Positions 10,766 through 24,954 are shown, counted from the first letter of the stretch. The stretch: DNA of 64,000 nucleotides from Deinococcus actinosclerus (GCF_001507665.1 NZ_CP013910.1:1177501-1241500); one strand, 5' to 3'. The notes: a model not told the origin generated them from the letters alone. Numbers and translations are program-made.

Positions 10766-12928
10766 ATGCCTGTTGCGGAATTGCGTCCGGAAACCCACCC
10801 GGATTTTGAACTGGAGAAGGAACACCTGTCGGGGACGGTGGCGGCCATGATCCGCCAGATCGAGTTCTGGGAGGACCGCGACCGCCAGATGGGCGCGGAC
10901 CTGGAGACGAGCATCATCCTGGGCGATCAGGCCGAGGAGTTCGCGGCGATGCTCTCGCCGCACGTGCACCAGCCGTACTTCGGGAGCCTGAAGGTGCGCG
11001 TGGCGGGGCGTGAGCAGACACTGTACGTCGGGAAGCACGGCTTCCGGGACGTGAAGGGCCCGCACACGGTGGTCAGCTGGGACAGCGAGGTGGGCAGCCT
11101 GTTCTACTCGCAGGCGCTCGGCTGGACGCCCCGGCGCGGCAGTGCGGGCGTGATCCGGCGGCGGCGGCAGCTGGACGTGAGCCAGAAGACGCTGCTGCGC
11201 GTGACCGACCTGTACGACGACGAGCAGGGCGGCGACACGGGGGGTCGCGAGGAGGTGCTGCTGCGCCGCCTGCAGGAGGGCAGCACGGCCGGCATGCGCG
11301 ACGTGGTCGAGACGCTCCAGCCGGAGCAGAACGACGCGATGCGGCACCCGGCGGGCGTTCCGGTGATCATCCAGGGCGCGGCGGGATCCGGCAAGACGAC
11401 CATCGGCTTCCACCGGCTGGCGTGGATGACGAACGCGGACCGGGGGGCGCACCGGGCGCGGCCTGAGGCGTGCATGGTCCTCATGCCGAACCGGGTGCTG
11501 GCGACGTACGCGGCGCGCATCCTGCCGGAACTGGGGATCGAGCGCGTGGTCGTCACGACGCCCGAGACCTGGGCGACCGGGCTGCTGGGCCTGGAGAAGC
11601 TGGAGGTCACGGACCGCACCCTCAGCCTGCTGCTGACCGACCGGGACAACACCCGCCGGGCGCTGGCGTGGCGCAAGGCGAAGCTGCTGGGCGACGCGCG
11701 GATGCTGGACGTGGTCCGCACGCACCTCTGGAACCGCTTTAACGCGGCGCTGGCCGGGCAGGCCCTGCGCGAGCCTGTCGCGCTGTGTGGGCGGGAAGAT
11801 CAGGTGTTCACGCTGGACGAGGCGGCCCTGGCGGGCCTGCTGCGGGACGTGTTCGCCGCCGATCCCCTGGACGGGTACCGGGCCGGGATGCGCCGCGCCA
11901 TCGAGTCGCTCGCGCTGTCCACGCTGCGCGTCCCGGAGGACGAGGAGGCCAGCGTGCGCCGCCAGCTGGCCACGCCGCTCACCACCCTGCTGGGCCGCAT
12001 CTTCGCCACGACCACGCCCATCACCGAGGCGCGGCGCCTGCTGGGCAGCCCGGCGGAACTCGCCGCGAGCGGCCTGCTCACCGACCGCGAGATCGCGCTG
12101 CTGGGCACCGATCCCCTCAGCGGGATTCCCACGCCCCGGCGCGCGCACGCGGACGTCACCGAGATCCCCCTGATGCTGGCCGTGCAGGCCTTCACCGGCG
12201 GCATCGGGCGGCTGGACGGCCGCACGCTGGAACCCTTCGATCACGTCGTGCTGGACGAGGCGCAGGACTACTCACCGCTGCTGTACGCGCTGCTGGGCCG
12301 CGCCACCCGCCCCGGGCACATCACGGCGCTGGGCGACATGAACCAGGGCATGCACGGCTACAAGGGCCCCAGCTCCTGGGAGGCCGTTCAGGCGCAACTG
12401 CCCGGCGCGCAGGTCCTCACGCTGGGCCGCACGTACCGCTCCACGCGGCAGATCACGGAACTGGGCGCGCGGATCGCCGCGACGTACAACCGCGCCGCCG
12501 CCGTGCAGGGCGTCGACCGTGACGGCGCCGAGGTGCAGCGCTATGCGGCGCCCGCCGGGCCGGACGGGGAGCTCCCACTGATCGCGCGGGCCGTGAAGGA
12601 CGCGCAGGCCGCCGGGCACACCAACATCGCCATCGTCACCCGCCGCGGCGTGGACGCCGAACGCATGGCCGAAGCCCTGCGCGAGTTCGACACGGACGCG
12701 CAGCCCATCACCACGCAGGAGCACCGCTTCCGGGGTGGCGTGGTGATCCTCCCCGTGAACCTCGCCAAGGGCCTGGAGTTCAGCGCCGCGATTGTGGCCA
12801 GCGCGAACGCCGACACGTACGACGAGAGCACCGAGTACGAACGCCGCCTGCTGTACGTGTCCGCCAGCCGCGCGCTGCACTGGCTGGCGCTGGTGAGCAC
12901 GGGCGAGCTGCACCCGCTGATCGCCTGA
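10766..12928 (+). CDS. UvrD/HelD-like superfamily 1 helicase
   Basis: The 720-residue protein has a Walker A motif near residues 204-212 (GAAGSGKTT) and a Walker B DEAQD near residue 495. Later SF1 motifs are GDMNQGMHGY, LGRTYRST and a C-terminal VILPVNLAKGLEFSAAIV with RRLLYVSASRA. The first 200 residues include a helical arm (EKEHLSGTVAAMIRQIEFWEDR), as in HelD/helicase IV proteins. HelD relatives remodel RNA polymerase, and Deinococcus helicase IV homologues have been linked to DNA-damage tolerance. Which role applies here cannot be read from sequence. The gene stands alone, and a dispersed repeat begins at its stop codon. Confidence 0.88.
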   Translation: MPVAELRPETHPDFELEKEHLSGTVAAMIRQIEFWEDRDRQMGADLETSIILGDQAEEFAAMLSPHVHQPYFGSLKVRVAGREQTLYVGKHGFRDVKGPHTVVSWDSEVGSLFYSQALGWTPRRGSAGVIRRRRQLDVSQKTLLRVTDLYDDEQGGDTGGREEVLLRRLQEGSTAGMRDVVETLQPEQNDAMRHPAGVPVIIQGAAGSGKTTIGFHRLAWMTNADRGAHRARPEACMVLMPNRVLATYAARILPELGIERVVVTTPETWATGLLGLEKLEVTDRTLSLLLTDRDNTRRALAWRKAKLLGDARMLDVVRTHLWNRFNAALAGQALREPVALCGREDQVFTLDEAALAGLLRDVFAADPLDGYRAGMRRAIESLALSTLRVPEDEEASVRRQLATPLTTLLGRIFATTTPITEARRLLGSPAELAASGLLTDREIALLGTDPLSGIPTPRRAHADVTEIPLMLAVQAFTGGIGRLDGRTLEPFDHVVLDEAQDYSPLLYALLGRATRPGHITALGDMNQGMHGYKGPSSWEAVQAQLPGAQVLTLGRTYRSTRQITELGARIAATYNRAAAVQGVDRDGAEVQRYAAPAGPDGELPLIARAVKDAQAAGHTNIAIVTRRGVDAERMAEALREFDTDAQPITTQEHRFRGGVVILPVNLAKGLEFSAAIVASANADTYDESTEYERRLLYVSASRALHWLALVSTGELHPLIA

Positions 12929-13064
12929 TGAGTCCTCCGCCTGAATGGTTTGTAACAACCATTTGATCCGAGCGGAGCGAGAAGGAGCAAAGCGGGTTCC
13001 GGGCGTGAAGTTGATAGATCGGTGATCTTCCGAGCTGTCAACGCAACAGACGGAACCCGTGTGA
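12926..13064 (+). repeat. Dispersed repeat copy A, inverted relative to copy B
   Basis: About 138 bp starting at the stop codon of the helicase gene matches, in inverted orientation, 13416-13558. The strongest blocks are the AAAGCGGGTTCCGGGC stretch and TTCCGAGCTGTCAACG. It resembles the small noncoding repeats described in Deinococcus. Family membership needs a genome search. Confidence 0.75.
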
Positions 13065-13132
13065 GCACTGGTCTCAAGGTTCCCGCACGCCCCGCTCATC
13101 CCCGCCCGGCCCGTGGTGGGGGAGAGTGGGGC

Positions 13133-13360
13133 ATGAGCGACGACACCAAGCAGAACCGCGCGGACCAGGGCGGGCTGCCCGCCGACGCCGGGAACGGCAT
13201 GAGCGACCGCAGCGGCTACATGGACAACTCCGGGAGTGGCATGACCGAAACGGACACCGCCACCGCGCACGTCACCGACGGGCAGGATCAGGCGGACACC
13301 CGGACGCCCGCCACTGGCACGACCTTCGGCACCACCGGCACCGACGACACCCGCCAGTAA
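13133..13360 (+). CDS. Small hydrophilic protein of unknown function
   Basis: The 75-residue protein is rich in Asp, Thr, Gly and Ala, has no Cys and no hydrophobic core, and is probably disordered. Repeated short motifs such as GNGMSDRSGYMDNSGSGMTE are visible. The ATG at 13133 follows a purine-rich GGGGGAGAG, and the frame reads through most of the gap between two inverted repeats. It may be a stress-type small protein, but I have no family assignment. Coding status is likely, not certain. Confidence 0.55.
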   Translation: MSDDTKQNRADQGGLPADAGNGMSDRSGYMDNSGSGMTETDTATAHVTDGQDQADTRTPATGTTFGTTGTDDTRQ

Positions 13361-13415
13361 GCAGTGAAAGAGCGGCAGAGGGGACTATCCACTCCCTCTG
13401 CCGCTCTCCTGTCGC

Positions 13416-13558
13416 AATTCATACGGATCCCGTCTGTTTCGTTGACAGCTCGGAAGGTCACTGATTTGCCAACTCCATGCCCGGAACCCGCTTTACCCTC
13501 ACTCGCATCCGCTCGGGTTGAACAGTTTGCCAAAGCCGTTCAATCCCAGTTGGTATCA
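13416..13558 (-). repeat. Dispersed repeat copy B
   Basis: This is the inverted partner of copy A. Read on the minus strand it begins at the glnA stop codon (TCTGATACC) and carries the same internal blocks. Its ends contain loosely complementary ATACGG-type sequences. Confidence 0.75.
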
Positions 13559-14914
13559 GATCAGGTCGAGGTACCGTTCCAGTTCCCAGGCATGCACGGT
13601 GGCGTTGTACTCGCGCCATTCGGCCCGTTTGGCTTCCACGAAGTGGTCGAGGACGTGTTCGCCCAGTGCGCGGCGCAGCACGTCGTCTTTTTCCAGTTCG
13701 TCCACGGCCTCGCGCAGGTCACTGGGCAGTTCCTTGACGCGGTGGTGGCGTTTCTCACGCACGGTCATCTTGAAGATGTTGCGCTGGATGGCGGGGGCGG
13801 GTTCCATGTCCTGTTCGATGCCGTCCAGTCCGGCGGCCAGCATGACGGCCAGCGCGAGGTACGGGTTGCAGCTCGGGTCGGGCATGCGGACTTCGGCGCG
13901 GGTGGAGTTGCCGCGCTTGGCGGGAATGCGGATCAGCGCCGAGCGGTTGCTGGTGCTCCAGGCGACGTTCACCGGGGCCTCGAAGCCCGGCACGAGCCGC
14001 TTGTAGCTGTTCACGAGGGGGTTCGTGATGGCGACCATCGCGCCCGCGTGGTCGAGCAGCCCCGCGATGAACTGCTGCGCGGTGCGCGACAGGCCGTGCT
14101 CGCCGCCGGGATCCGCGAAGGCGTTCGTGCCGCCCTTGAAGAGGCTGAGGTGGCAGTGCATGCCGCTGCCGTTCACGCCCGGGAGCGGCTTGGGCAGGAA
14201 GCTGGCGAGCAGGCCGTACTCCAGCGCGACGCGTTTGACGACGAATTTGAAGGTGGCGATGCGGTCGGCGGTTTCCAGCGCGGGGGCGTAGCGGAAGTCG
14301 ATCTCGTGCTGACCGGGCGAGACCTCGTGATGCGCGGCCTCGATCTCGAAGCCCATCTCGACGAGTTTGTTCGTGATCTCCCGGCGGATACGTTCGCCCT
14401 TGTCGATCGGCGCGAGGTCGAAGTACCCGGCCTTGTCGTGCGTGACGGTGGTGCCGACTCCGCTGGGGGAGCGTTCGAACAGGAAGAATTCGGGTTCGGT
14501 GCCGACGAACATCTCGAAGCCCATCGCCTGCGCGCGCGCGATCTGCCGCTTGAGGACCTGCCGGGGGTCGCCGTCGAAGGGCGTGCCGTCGGGCAGGGCC
14601 ACGTCGCAGATGAGGCGGGCGACCTTGCCGCGCTCGCCTTCCTCGCGGGAGAACTGCGGGTAGATCAGGAAGGTGCCCAGGTCCGGGCGCAGGAGCATGT
14701 CGCTCTCCTCGACGCGGGTGAAGCCCTCCACGGCGCTGCCGTCGAAGGTCACGTCGCCGTTCAGGGCTTTGGCGAACTGACTTTTGGGCACCTCGACGTT
14801 CTTGGTGGTGCCGAGGATGTCGGTGAACTGGAGGCGCAGGAACTTGACTTCCGCCTCCTGCAGCTGCTGCAGGATCTGGTCGCGGGTGGGGAGCGTGGTG
14901 GACTGGGGCGTCAT
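13556..14914 (-). CDS. glnA: Glutamine synthetase type I
   Basis: The 452-residue GSI enzyme makes glutamine from glutamate, ammonia and ATP. The N-terminal domain includes [19 protein letters not shown] and [16 protein letters not shown]. The catalytic domain shows [19 protein letters not shown] and [11 protein letters not shown]. The C-terminal region [18 protein letters not shown] is typical. The length and the lack of an adenylylation-type tail place it with the shorter GSI-alpha enzymes. The ATG at 14914 follows GGAGG, chosen over an upstream in-frame start. It is divergent from glnN, so both GS genes share an upstream region. Confidence 0.95.
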   Translation of the reverse strand: MTPQSTTLPTRDQILQQLQEAEVKFLRLQFTDILGTTKNVEVPKSQFAKALNGDVTFDGSAVEGFTRVEESDMLLRPDLGTFLIYPQFSREEGERGKVARLICDVALPDGTPFDGDPRQVLKRQIARAQAMGFEMFVGTEPEFFLFERSPSGVGTTVTHDKAGYFDLAPIDKGERIRREITNKLVEMGFEIEAAHHEVSPGQHEIDFRYAPALETADRIATFKFVVKRVALEYGLLASFLPKPLPGVNGSGMHCHLSLFKGGTNAFADPGGEHGLSRTAQQFIAGLLDHAGAMVAITNPLVNSYKRLVPGFEAPVNVAWSTSNRSALIRIPAKRGNSTRAEVRMPDPSCNPYLALAVMLAAGLDGIEQDMEPAPAIQRNIFKMTVREKRHHRVKELPSDLREAVDELEKDDVLRRALGEHVLDHFVEAKRAEWREYNATVHAWELERYLDLI

Positions 14915-15235
14915 GACTGGGAAACCTCCGGTGGCGCTGGGCGGCGCGTCCAGAAATGCTACGACCTCTGGCCCGTGCCGGGGTGGCGGTGCAGAGTGTT
15001 GCGCGTCGGATTCCAGTGTGGCAGATCCGCGGTGTACAAACTGCACGCCTTCGCTTGTCAAGCCCCGGACCGTCCCGGTATTCCGGCATGTTGTGCAGAA
15101 GTATTCGTTGACCGTCTTCAGGCCGGGCTCATATACTCCGGGCGTAGTGATGCCCGGTGGCGCTACGGGAGCGGCGTGAAATCAGGGATGCCAAGCGCGC
15201 CGCGCACCCCCCAGCCACCGCGCACAGGGAGCGAC
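14915..15235. promoter_or_regulatory. Divergent glnA/glnN promoter region
   Basis: For glnN, TTGACC (15108-15113) and TATACT (15132-15137) are 18 bp apart, giving a leader of about 95 nt. For glnA on the minus strand, TTGACA (15056-15061) is 17 bp from TGTACA (15033-15038). No clear operator was recognised. No gene is seen in this 321-bp stretch. Confidence 0.65.
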
Positions 15236-17392
<2,157 letters not shown>

Positions 17393-17410
17393 ACCCAGTT
17401 TTGAAGGGGG

Positions 17411-17438
17411 GCGGCGCGTAGGGAGACCTGCGCGCCGC
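17411..17438 (+). terminator. Hairpin downstream of glnN
   Basis: GCGGCGCG (17411-17418) pairs with CGCGCCGC (17431-17438), and flanking G-rich and C-rich tracts extend the stem. No strong T run follows. Confidence 0.5.
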
Positions 17439-17519
17439 TCCCTTCGACATGCCTGGCAGCACTGTGCCGGTGGGCCGTCACTGTGGCCGTTCCCCATGCC
17501 GGACGCGCGCCCTGCGGAG

Positions 17520-17525
17520 TAGACT
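17520..17525 (+). promoter_or_regulatory. Leaderless -10 element of the AAC(3)-family gene
   Basis: TAGACT lies 6 nt before the GTG start at 17532. Confidence 0.6.
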
Positions 17526-17531
17526 GGGTGA

Positions 17532-18344
17532 GTGCTGAACCTGCTGCGTCGACCCGCCGTGACCCCCGCCGAACTGGACGAGGGGCTGCGCGCACTGGGA
17601 CTGGACGGCACCGGGCACGTGATCGTGCACGCCAGCCTGAAATCCTTCGGGCAGCTCGAAGGCGGGGCGCGCACGGTCGTGGACGCCCTGGAGCGCGCGA
17701 GCGCCACGGTGGTCGCCCCGGCCTTCACGTACTCCACGCTGCTCTCGCGGCCCACCGCGACCGCCCACGCGCGCTTCCACCGGGACTCGCGGGTCAGCCG
17801 GGACATCGGGCGGGTGCCGCAGGAACTCGTGGAACGCGCCGACGCCCTGCGCTCCTTCCATCCCACGCTGAGTTTCATCGCGCTGGGCCAGGAGGCGCGC
17901 CGCATCACCGAGGCGCAGTCCCTGAGCAGCCCCTACCAGCCCATCGGGGCGCTTTACGACCTGGACGGATACGCGCTGCTGATGGGCGTGGATTTCGGCA
18001 GCAACACCAGCGTCCACTACGGCGAACACCTCGCGGGCCTGCCGCTCCTGACGCGGTACGTGCCGCTGGACGGGCAGGTCGTGCCGACCGCTTTCCCGAA
18101 CTGCTCGGCCGACTTCGACAACCTCGCGCCCGAGGTGCATGCCCGCGCCCGCAGCGTGCAGGTGGGCCAGAGCACCCTGCGGCTGTACCGCGTGCGGGAC
18201 CTCGTGGACAGCACCGTGCGCCTCCTGAACCGCGACCCGGAAGGGCTGCTGTGCACCTACCGCGGCTGCCGCTGCCAGGAAGTGCGGACGCTGGTGCGTC
18301 AGCAGGGCCTCAGGCCCCGCGTGCATACCGGCCTGATCAGCTGA
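17532..18344 (+). CDS. AAC(3)-family N-acetyltransferase
   Basis: The 270-residue protein belongs to the aminoglycoside 3-N-acetyltransferase family, which uses acetyl-CoA. Marks include HVIVHASLKSFGQLEGGA with ARTVVDALERA near the N-terminus, HPTLSFIALG, and the region GVDFGSNTSVHYGEH with the expected His. The C-terminus carries a CTYRGCRCQ cluster. Chromosomal members may act on other amines, so resistance is not implied. It stands alone with its own leaderless promoter and a strong downstream terminator. Confidence 0.85.
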   Translation: MLNLLRRPAVTPAELDEGLRALGLDGTGHVIVHASLKSFGQLEGGARTVVDALERASATVVAPAFTYSTLLSRPTATAHARFHRDSRVSRDIGRVPQELVERADALRSFHPTLSFIALGQEARRITEAQSLSSPYQPIGALYDLDGYALLMGVDFGSNTSVHYGEHLAGLPLLTRYVPLDGQVVPTAFPNCSADFDNLAPEVHARARSVQVGQSTLRLYRVRDLVDSTVRLLNRDPEGLLCTYRGCRCQEVRTLVRQQGLRPRVHTGLIS

Positions 18345-18347
18345 AGC

Positions 18348-18396
18348 CACAGGGAAGGAGGCGGCCCGCCAGTCCCGGGGGCCGCCTCCCTGTGGT
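18348..18396. terminator. Bidirectional terminator between the AAC(3)-family gene and fpr
   Basis: CCACAGGGA...GGAGGCGGCC pairs with GGCCGCCTCCCTGTGG with a small bulge, between convergent genes. Confidence 0.65.
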
Positions 18397-18398
18397 GG

Positions 18399-19760
18399 TC
18401 AGCCCTTGCGGTGGCCGAGCATCAGCTCGCGGCGCACGACCTTGGCGCGCGGGCGGCCCTGCGCCTGCCCCTCGGCCAGTTCGTGCGCGTCGAGGACCTG
18501 CCAGTCGTGGAAGGAGTAGACCTGCACGCCCTTCCCACGCAGCAGGGCGTCCACGGCCTCGCGGGTGGGGTGGGCGGCGCCGGGCAGCTTCCCGTCTTTG
18601 GCGTCGGCCAGCAGGTGGGCGACGGTGTCGGTGGCGTCCTTGCGGTTCGTACCGACCACGCCGCTGGGGCCGCGCTTGATCCACCCGGCGGTGTACTCGC
18701 CCACGCGGCCCACCACGCGGCCCTCGTCGTTGGCGATCACGCCGCGCTTCTCGTCGAAGGGCACGCCGGGCAGCGCCACGCCGCGGTACCCGACCGAGCG
18801 CAGCACCATCTGCACGGGCAGCACCTCGAACTCGCCGGTGCCGACCGCGTTGCCGTTCTCATCCAGGCGGTTGCGCTCGACCTTCAGGCCGCCCACGCGC
18901 CCCTGGCCGTCGTCGAGGATCTCGACGGGAGAGACCAGGAAGCGCAGATGCACGCGCCGCGCCTTGCCCTCGGCTTCGCGGGCGGCGAAGTCGCGCAGGA
19001 CCTCCACGTTCTTCTTCTTGGTGTTGTCGGTGATCGCGGCTTCCTCGGCCTCGCTCAGCGCGATCTCCTCCGGTTTCACTACGGGTTCGGCGGCGTGCAG
19101 TTCACCGAACTCGCGCAGTTCCTTGGTGGTGAAGGCGGCCTGCGCGGGCCCGCGGCGGCCCAGTACCCACACGTCCTGCACGTGGCTGGCGTCCAGCGCG
19201 CTCAGGGCGTGCGCGGCAATATCGCTCTCGTGGAGTTCCTGCGCGGTCTTCACGAGGATGCGGCTCACGTCCAGCGCCACGTTGCCGACGCCGACCACGG
19301 CGACGCCGCTGGCACTGAGGACCATCTCGCGCGCGGCGGCGTCCGGGTGGCCGTTGTACCACGCGACGAACTCCGTGGCGCTCATGCTGCCCGCCAGGTC
19401 CTCGCCTGGAATGCCCAGGCGGCGGTCGCTGCTGGCCCCGACGGTGTACAGCACGGCGTCGTAGTGGGTCAGGGCGTCCTCGTGGGTGAGGTCGGTGCCG
19501 AATTCCACGTTGCCCAGGAAGCGCACGCGCGGGTCGCCGAGGGTCTTCTCGAAGCCGCGCGTGACGCTCTTGATCGTCAGGTGGTCGGGCGCCACGCCGT
19601 AGCGCACCAGGCCGTACGGGGTGGGGAGGCGGTCGTAGACGTCCACCTGGGCGGGCACGTCGGTCTGTTTCAGGAGGGCCTCGGTGGCGAAGATGCCGCT
19701 GGGGCCGCTGCCGATCACGGCGACGCGCAGGGGGCGGTCGGGGGTGTAGGTCTGGGTCAT
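18399..19760 (-). CDS. Ferredoxin/adrenodoxin--NADP reductase family flavoprotein
   Basis: The 453-residue enzyme is like mycobacterial FprA and adrenodoxin reductase, and moves electrons between NADPH and ferredoxin. It begins with an FAD-binding RVAVIGSGPSGIFATEALL, then YDRLPTPYGLVRYGVAPDH. The NADP-binding GVAVVGVGNVALDVSRIL and GRRGPAQAAFTTKELRE follow. The C-terminal TAGWIKRGPSGVVGTNRKDA is highly characteristic. The start at 19760 is supported by TAGACT (19767-19772) 6 nt upstream. It might supply electrons to the P450 encoded at 28172-29554, which is inference only. Confidence 0.92.
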   Translation of the reverse strand: MTQTYTPDRPLRVAVIGSGPSGIFATEALLKQTDVPAQVDVYDRLPTPYGLVRYGVAPDHLTIKSVTRGFEKTLGDPRVRFLGNVEFGTDLTHEDALTHYDAVLYTVGASSDRRLGIPGEDLAGSMSATEFVAWYNGHPDAAAREMVLSASGVAVVGVGNVALDVSRILVKTAQELHESDIAAHALSALDASHVQDVWVLGRRGPAQAAFTTKELREFGELHAAEPVVKPEEIALSEAEEAAITDNTKKKNVEVLRDFAAREAEGKARRVHLRFLVSPVEILDDGQGRVGGLKVERNRLDENGNAVGTGEFEVLPVQMVLRSVGYRGVALPGVPFDEKRGVIANDEGRVVGRVGEYTAGWIKRGPSGVVGTNRKDATDTVAHLLADAKDGKLPGAAHPTREAVDALLRGKGVQVYSFHDWQVLDAHELAEGQAQGRPRAKVVRRELMLGHRKG

Positions 19761-19861
19761 CGCCCGAGTCTATGCACACGCGGGGCGCGCTGGGAATGCC
19801 AACCGTCCAGGATTCGTGTCACATGTACAGAAACACCGCTGGACAGGGGAGGGGACATGAG

Positions 19862-19893
19862 GAGCCGCCGCCCCCGGGTGGGAGGCGGCGGCG
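19862..19893 (-). terminator. Hairpin downstream of the CRP-like regulator
   Basis: GCCGCCGCC and GGCGGCGGC arms form a very stable GC stem just after the stop codon. There is no T run. Confidence 0.45.
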
Positions 19894-19909
19894 CGGTGAG
19901 GTTCGGGGG

Positions 19910-20527
<618 letters not shown>

Positions 20528-20609
20528 TGGGTCGCCTCCTTGGGCGTGGGAGCGGAGGTTGAGGAGAGCCGGGGTGGCGGGCCGCTGGCCCATTTCCCGA
20601 CGTGCTCAC

Positions 20610-20638
20610 AGTGTAACCGAAAATCACTTTTTTGTAAA
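20610..20638 (-). promoter_or_regulatory. ddrI promoter
   Basis: On the minus strand TTTACA (20633-20638) and TACACT (20610-20615) are separated by 17 bp within an AT-rich segment. This gives a leader of about 75 nt before the ATG. Confidence 0.6.
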
Positions 20639-20777
20639 CAGTTTTGTTTCTTTAATCTGGCTTTAGGTTACAGATCAGGCTCCTGAAGACTGCTCTGCCG
20701 AGGGCCACCAGCACGGCGCCGCCTCTGGCTGCCGGTCCGCGCCCGACTCACCGGAGCCTCACCCGGAGCGACAGCAA

Positions 20778-20813
20778 GAGGCCGGGGCGCGCGTCACCGC
20801 CCGCCCCGGCCTC
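20778..20813 (-). terminator. gyrA terminator hairpin
   Basis: A perfect 12-bp stem (20778-20789 with 20802-20813) lies 16 nt past the gyrA stop codon. No T run follows, so Rho-independent action is uncertain. Confidence 0.55.
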
Positions 20814-20828
20814 ACGCAGCGGCGCGCC

Positions 20829-23264
<2,436 letters not shown>

Positions 23265-23352
23265 GTGGCTCCAGTCGTGAGGCTGCTGCGGCCCAGTGGG
23301 GGCGCCGCGTCAGCCTGGAATGTCGAGGCCCGGCCGCTCCGGGAATGGATTG

Positions 23353-23384
23353 ATTCTACCACACAAATTATGCTCTTGGCGTAA
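23353..23384 (-). promoter_or_regulatory. gyrA promoter with RDRM-like operator
   Basis: On the minus strand TAGAAT (23353-23358) is the -10. The 17-bp TTATGCTCTTGGCGTAA (plus-strand reading, 23368-23384) matches 12 of 17 positions of the Deinococcus radiation/desiccation response motif TTATGTCATTGACATAA. It overlaps the expected -35, where the DdrO repressor binds in known cases. Confidence 0.6.
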
Positions 23385-23490
23385 TAGAACCCGCTCCCTC
23401 AATGACCCCATTGTACCCCAGAATTCCCGCGCCACACCGTCACTCCCGCCACCCCGACCCCGGCAGCCGGCCCGTCAGACTGCACCCCCC

Positions 23491-24261
23491 ATGACCACTT
23501 CCGAACAGCCCCCCGGCGGGCTCCTCAATTTCCGCCGCAGCCTCCCCGGCCTGTCCCGCAGCGACACCCTCAGCCGCCTCACGCCAGACGGTCGGCGCGA
23601 CCTCCACGCCCTGAACTTCAGCCGCATCATCGACCTGCGCGGCCGCACCGAACGCGCGGCCGATCCACCCCCCTTCCTGGGCCACCCTGCCTACCTGAAC
23701 CTGCCCCTGCTCCCGTGGCGCCACCGCGCCTTCAACGAGGCCAGCGCCGCCGCCCGCAGCAACGCCGATTACATGACCGCCATGCTCGACCACGCGCCCA
23801 ACCAGATCGTGACGGTCCTGGGCGCGATCCTCGACGCCCCACCCGGCCCGGTCCTCATTCACTGCCACGCGGGCAAGGACCGCACCGGCCTGATCGCCGC
23901 CCTGTGCAGTGAACTCGCCGGGCAGACCCGCGACCAGACGGCCGCCGACTACGCCGCCAGTGGCCCCGCCCTGACCCGCTTCTACCGCGACCAGCAGGCC
24001 CGCCGCACGCCCGAACAGTGGGCCCGACTCGCCCCGTTCGTCCCGACCCGGGCCGACGACATCCGGCACACCCTGAACCGCCTCGACGACACCTGGGGTG
24101 GACTGAGGGTCTACCTGAGCGCGCACGGGCTGCTCCGGACCGAAACCGAGGCGCTGCGAAACCGGCTCCTCGACGTGAAAAATCCCGCATCAGGCGGGGG
24201 GGGCGGCGCCCCCACCGCTGGGGCAGATCAGCCCCCACATCCCGCCGCGCGCGACATATGA
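23491..24261 (+). CDS. Protein-tyrosine phosphatase-like protein
   Basis: The 256-residue protein has the Cys-phosphatase loop HCHAGKDRTG (CX5R) near residue 130, preceded by an N-terminal NFSRIIDLRGRTERA typical of bacterial protein tyrosine/serine phosphatases. The substrate is unknown, and lipid or protein phosphate are both possible. The last 30 residues are Gly/Pro-rich and follow a G8 run at 24196-24203, so the exact C-terminus is uncertain. It ends 10 nt before the first of three roadblock genes and may be co-transcribed with them. Confidence 0.82.
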   Translation: MTTSEQPPGGLLNFRRSLPGLSRSDTLSRLTPDGRRDLHALNFSRIIDLRGRTERAADPPPFLGHPAYLNLPLLPWRHRAFNEASAAARSNADYMTAMLDHAPNQIVTVLGAILDAPPGPVLIHCHAGKDRTGLIAALCSELAGQTRDQTAADYAASGPALTRFYRDQQARRTPEQWARLAPFVPTRADDIRHTLNRLDDTWGGLRVYLSAHGLLRTETEALRNRLLDVKNPASGGGGGAPTAGADQPPHPAARDI

Positions 24262-24271
24262 TGCAAGACAC

Positions 24272-24622
24272 ATGCTCGATCACCTCACTCAACTGATCCG
24301 TGACGTCGACGGAGCCTGGGCCGCCGCCATCGCGGGTCTCGACGGGCTCCTGATCGAGGGGCACGCCACGCTGGACGCCGACCTGAGCCTGCTCGTCGCC
24401 GAGCACGCCGGTCTGTACCGCGCCGCGCACACCGTCTACACCGACACCCTGCAGGGCGGCGCGCCCCGCGAACTGTACCTGCGCGGCGAGCGCCTGAGCG
24501 TCTACCTGCACCCCATCAAGACCGAGTACTTCCTGCTGCTCGCCGTGGACGCCCGCAGCAACCTCGGGCAGGCGCGCCTGTACGGCCGCGACGCCGCCCG
24601 CAAACTGGAGGCCACGCTGTGA
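24272..24622 (+). CDS. Roadblock/LC7 domain protein 1
   Basis: The 116-residue protein has the roadblock/LC7 fold pattern: an N-terminal helix (LDHLTQLIRDVDGAWAAAI), a GLDGLLIE strand-turn, a central helix and a final strand set (YFLLLAVDARSNLGQARLYG). Such proteins dimerise and regulate small GTPases, as MglB does MglA, or act as scaffolds. TATGAT at 24257-24262 lies 9 nt before the ATG. It overlaps the next gene by 4 nt (GTGA). Confidence 0.75.
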   Translation: MLDHLTQLIRDVDGAWAAAIAGLDGLLIEGHATLDADLSLLVAEHAGLYRAAHTVYTDTLQGGAPRELYLRGERLSVYLHPIKTEYFLLLAVDARSNLGQARLYGRDAARKLEATL

Positions 24623-24954
24623 TCCTCGACCCCCTGCGCACCCTGCCCGGCGTGATCGCCGCCGCCCTGGTCGGCGCCGACGGCCTCGCCGTGGAATCCT
24701 ACGGCGACGGCGGCGACGGCCTGGCCGCTGAACTCGCGTCGCTGCGCCAGGGCATGGACCGCACCGGTCGCCGCCTCGGCACCGGGGACGTGACCCGACT
24801 GGCCTTCACCAGCGAGCGGGTGGAGGTCGTGGCCGTCACCACCGGCCCCTACACCCTGGGCGCCGCCATGACGCGCGGCAGTGACACCCGCACCGCCCAG
24901 CAGAGCCTCGCGCGACTCGCCGTGGATCTGGTCATGCCCCGGGAAACGCCATGA
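24619..24954 (+). CDS. Roadblock/LC7 domain protein 2
   Basis: The 111-residue protein has GVIAAALVGADGLAVESYG and VEVVAVTTGPYTLGAAMTRG in the positions typical for roadblock strands, and a C-terminal helix. The GTG start overlaps the previous stop by 4 nt and its own stop overlaps the next ATG by 4 nt, so the three proteins are probably made in similar amounts. It may form homo- or heterodimers with its neighbours. No Mgl-type GTPase is adjacent. Confidence 0.75.
   Translation: MILDPLRTLPGVIAAALVGADGLAVESYGDGGDGLAAELASLRQGMDRTGRRLGTGDVTRLAFTSERVEVVAVTTGPYTLGAAMTRGSDTRTAQQSLARLAVDLVMPRETP

Noticed and set aside
20528..20700. RDRM site at the ddrI-like promoter
   Set aside because: The region is AT-rich and has a good promoter, but no 17-bp palindrome resembling the motif was found.
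24196..24203. Frameshift at the G8 tract near the end of the phosphatase gene
   Set aside because: The alternative frame runs into the next gene without improving the protein, so there is no positive evidence for a shift. Only the tail is uncertain.
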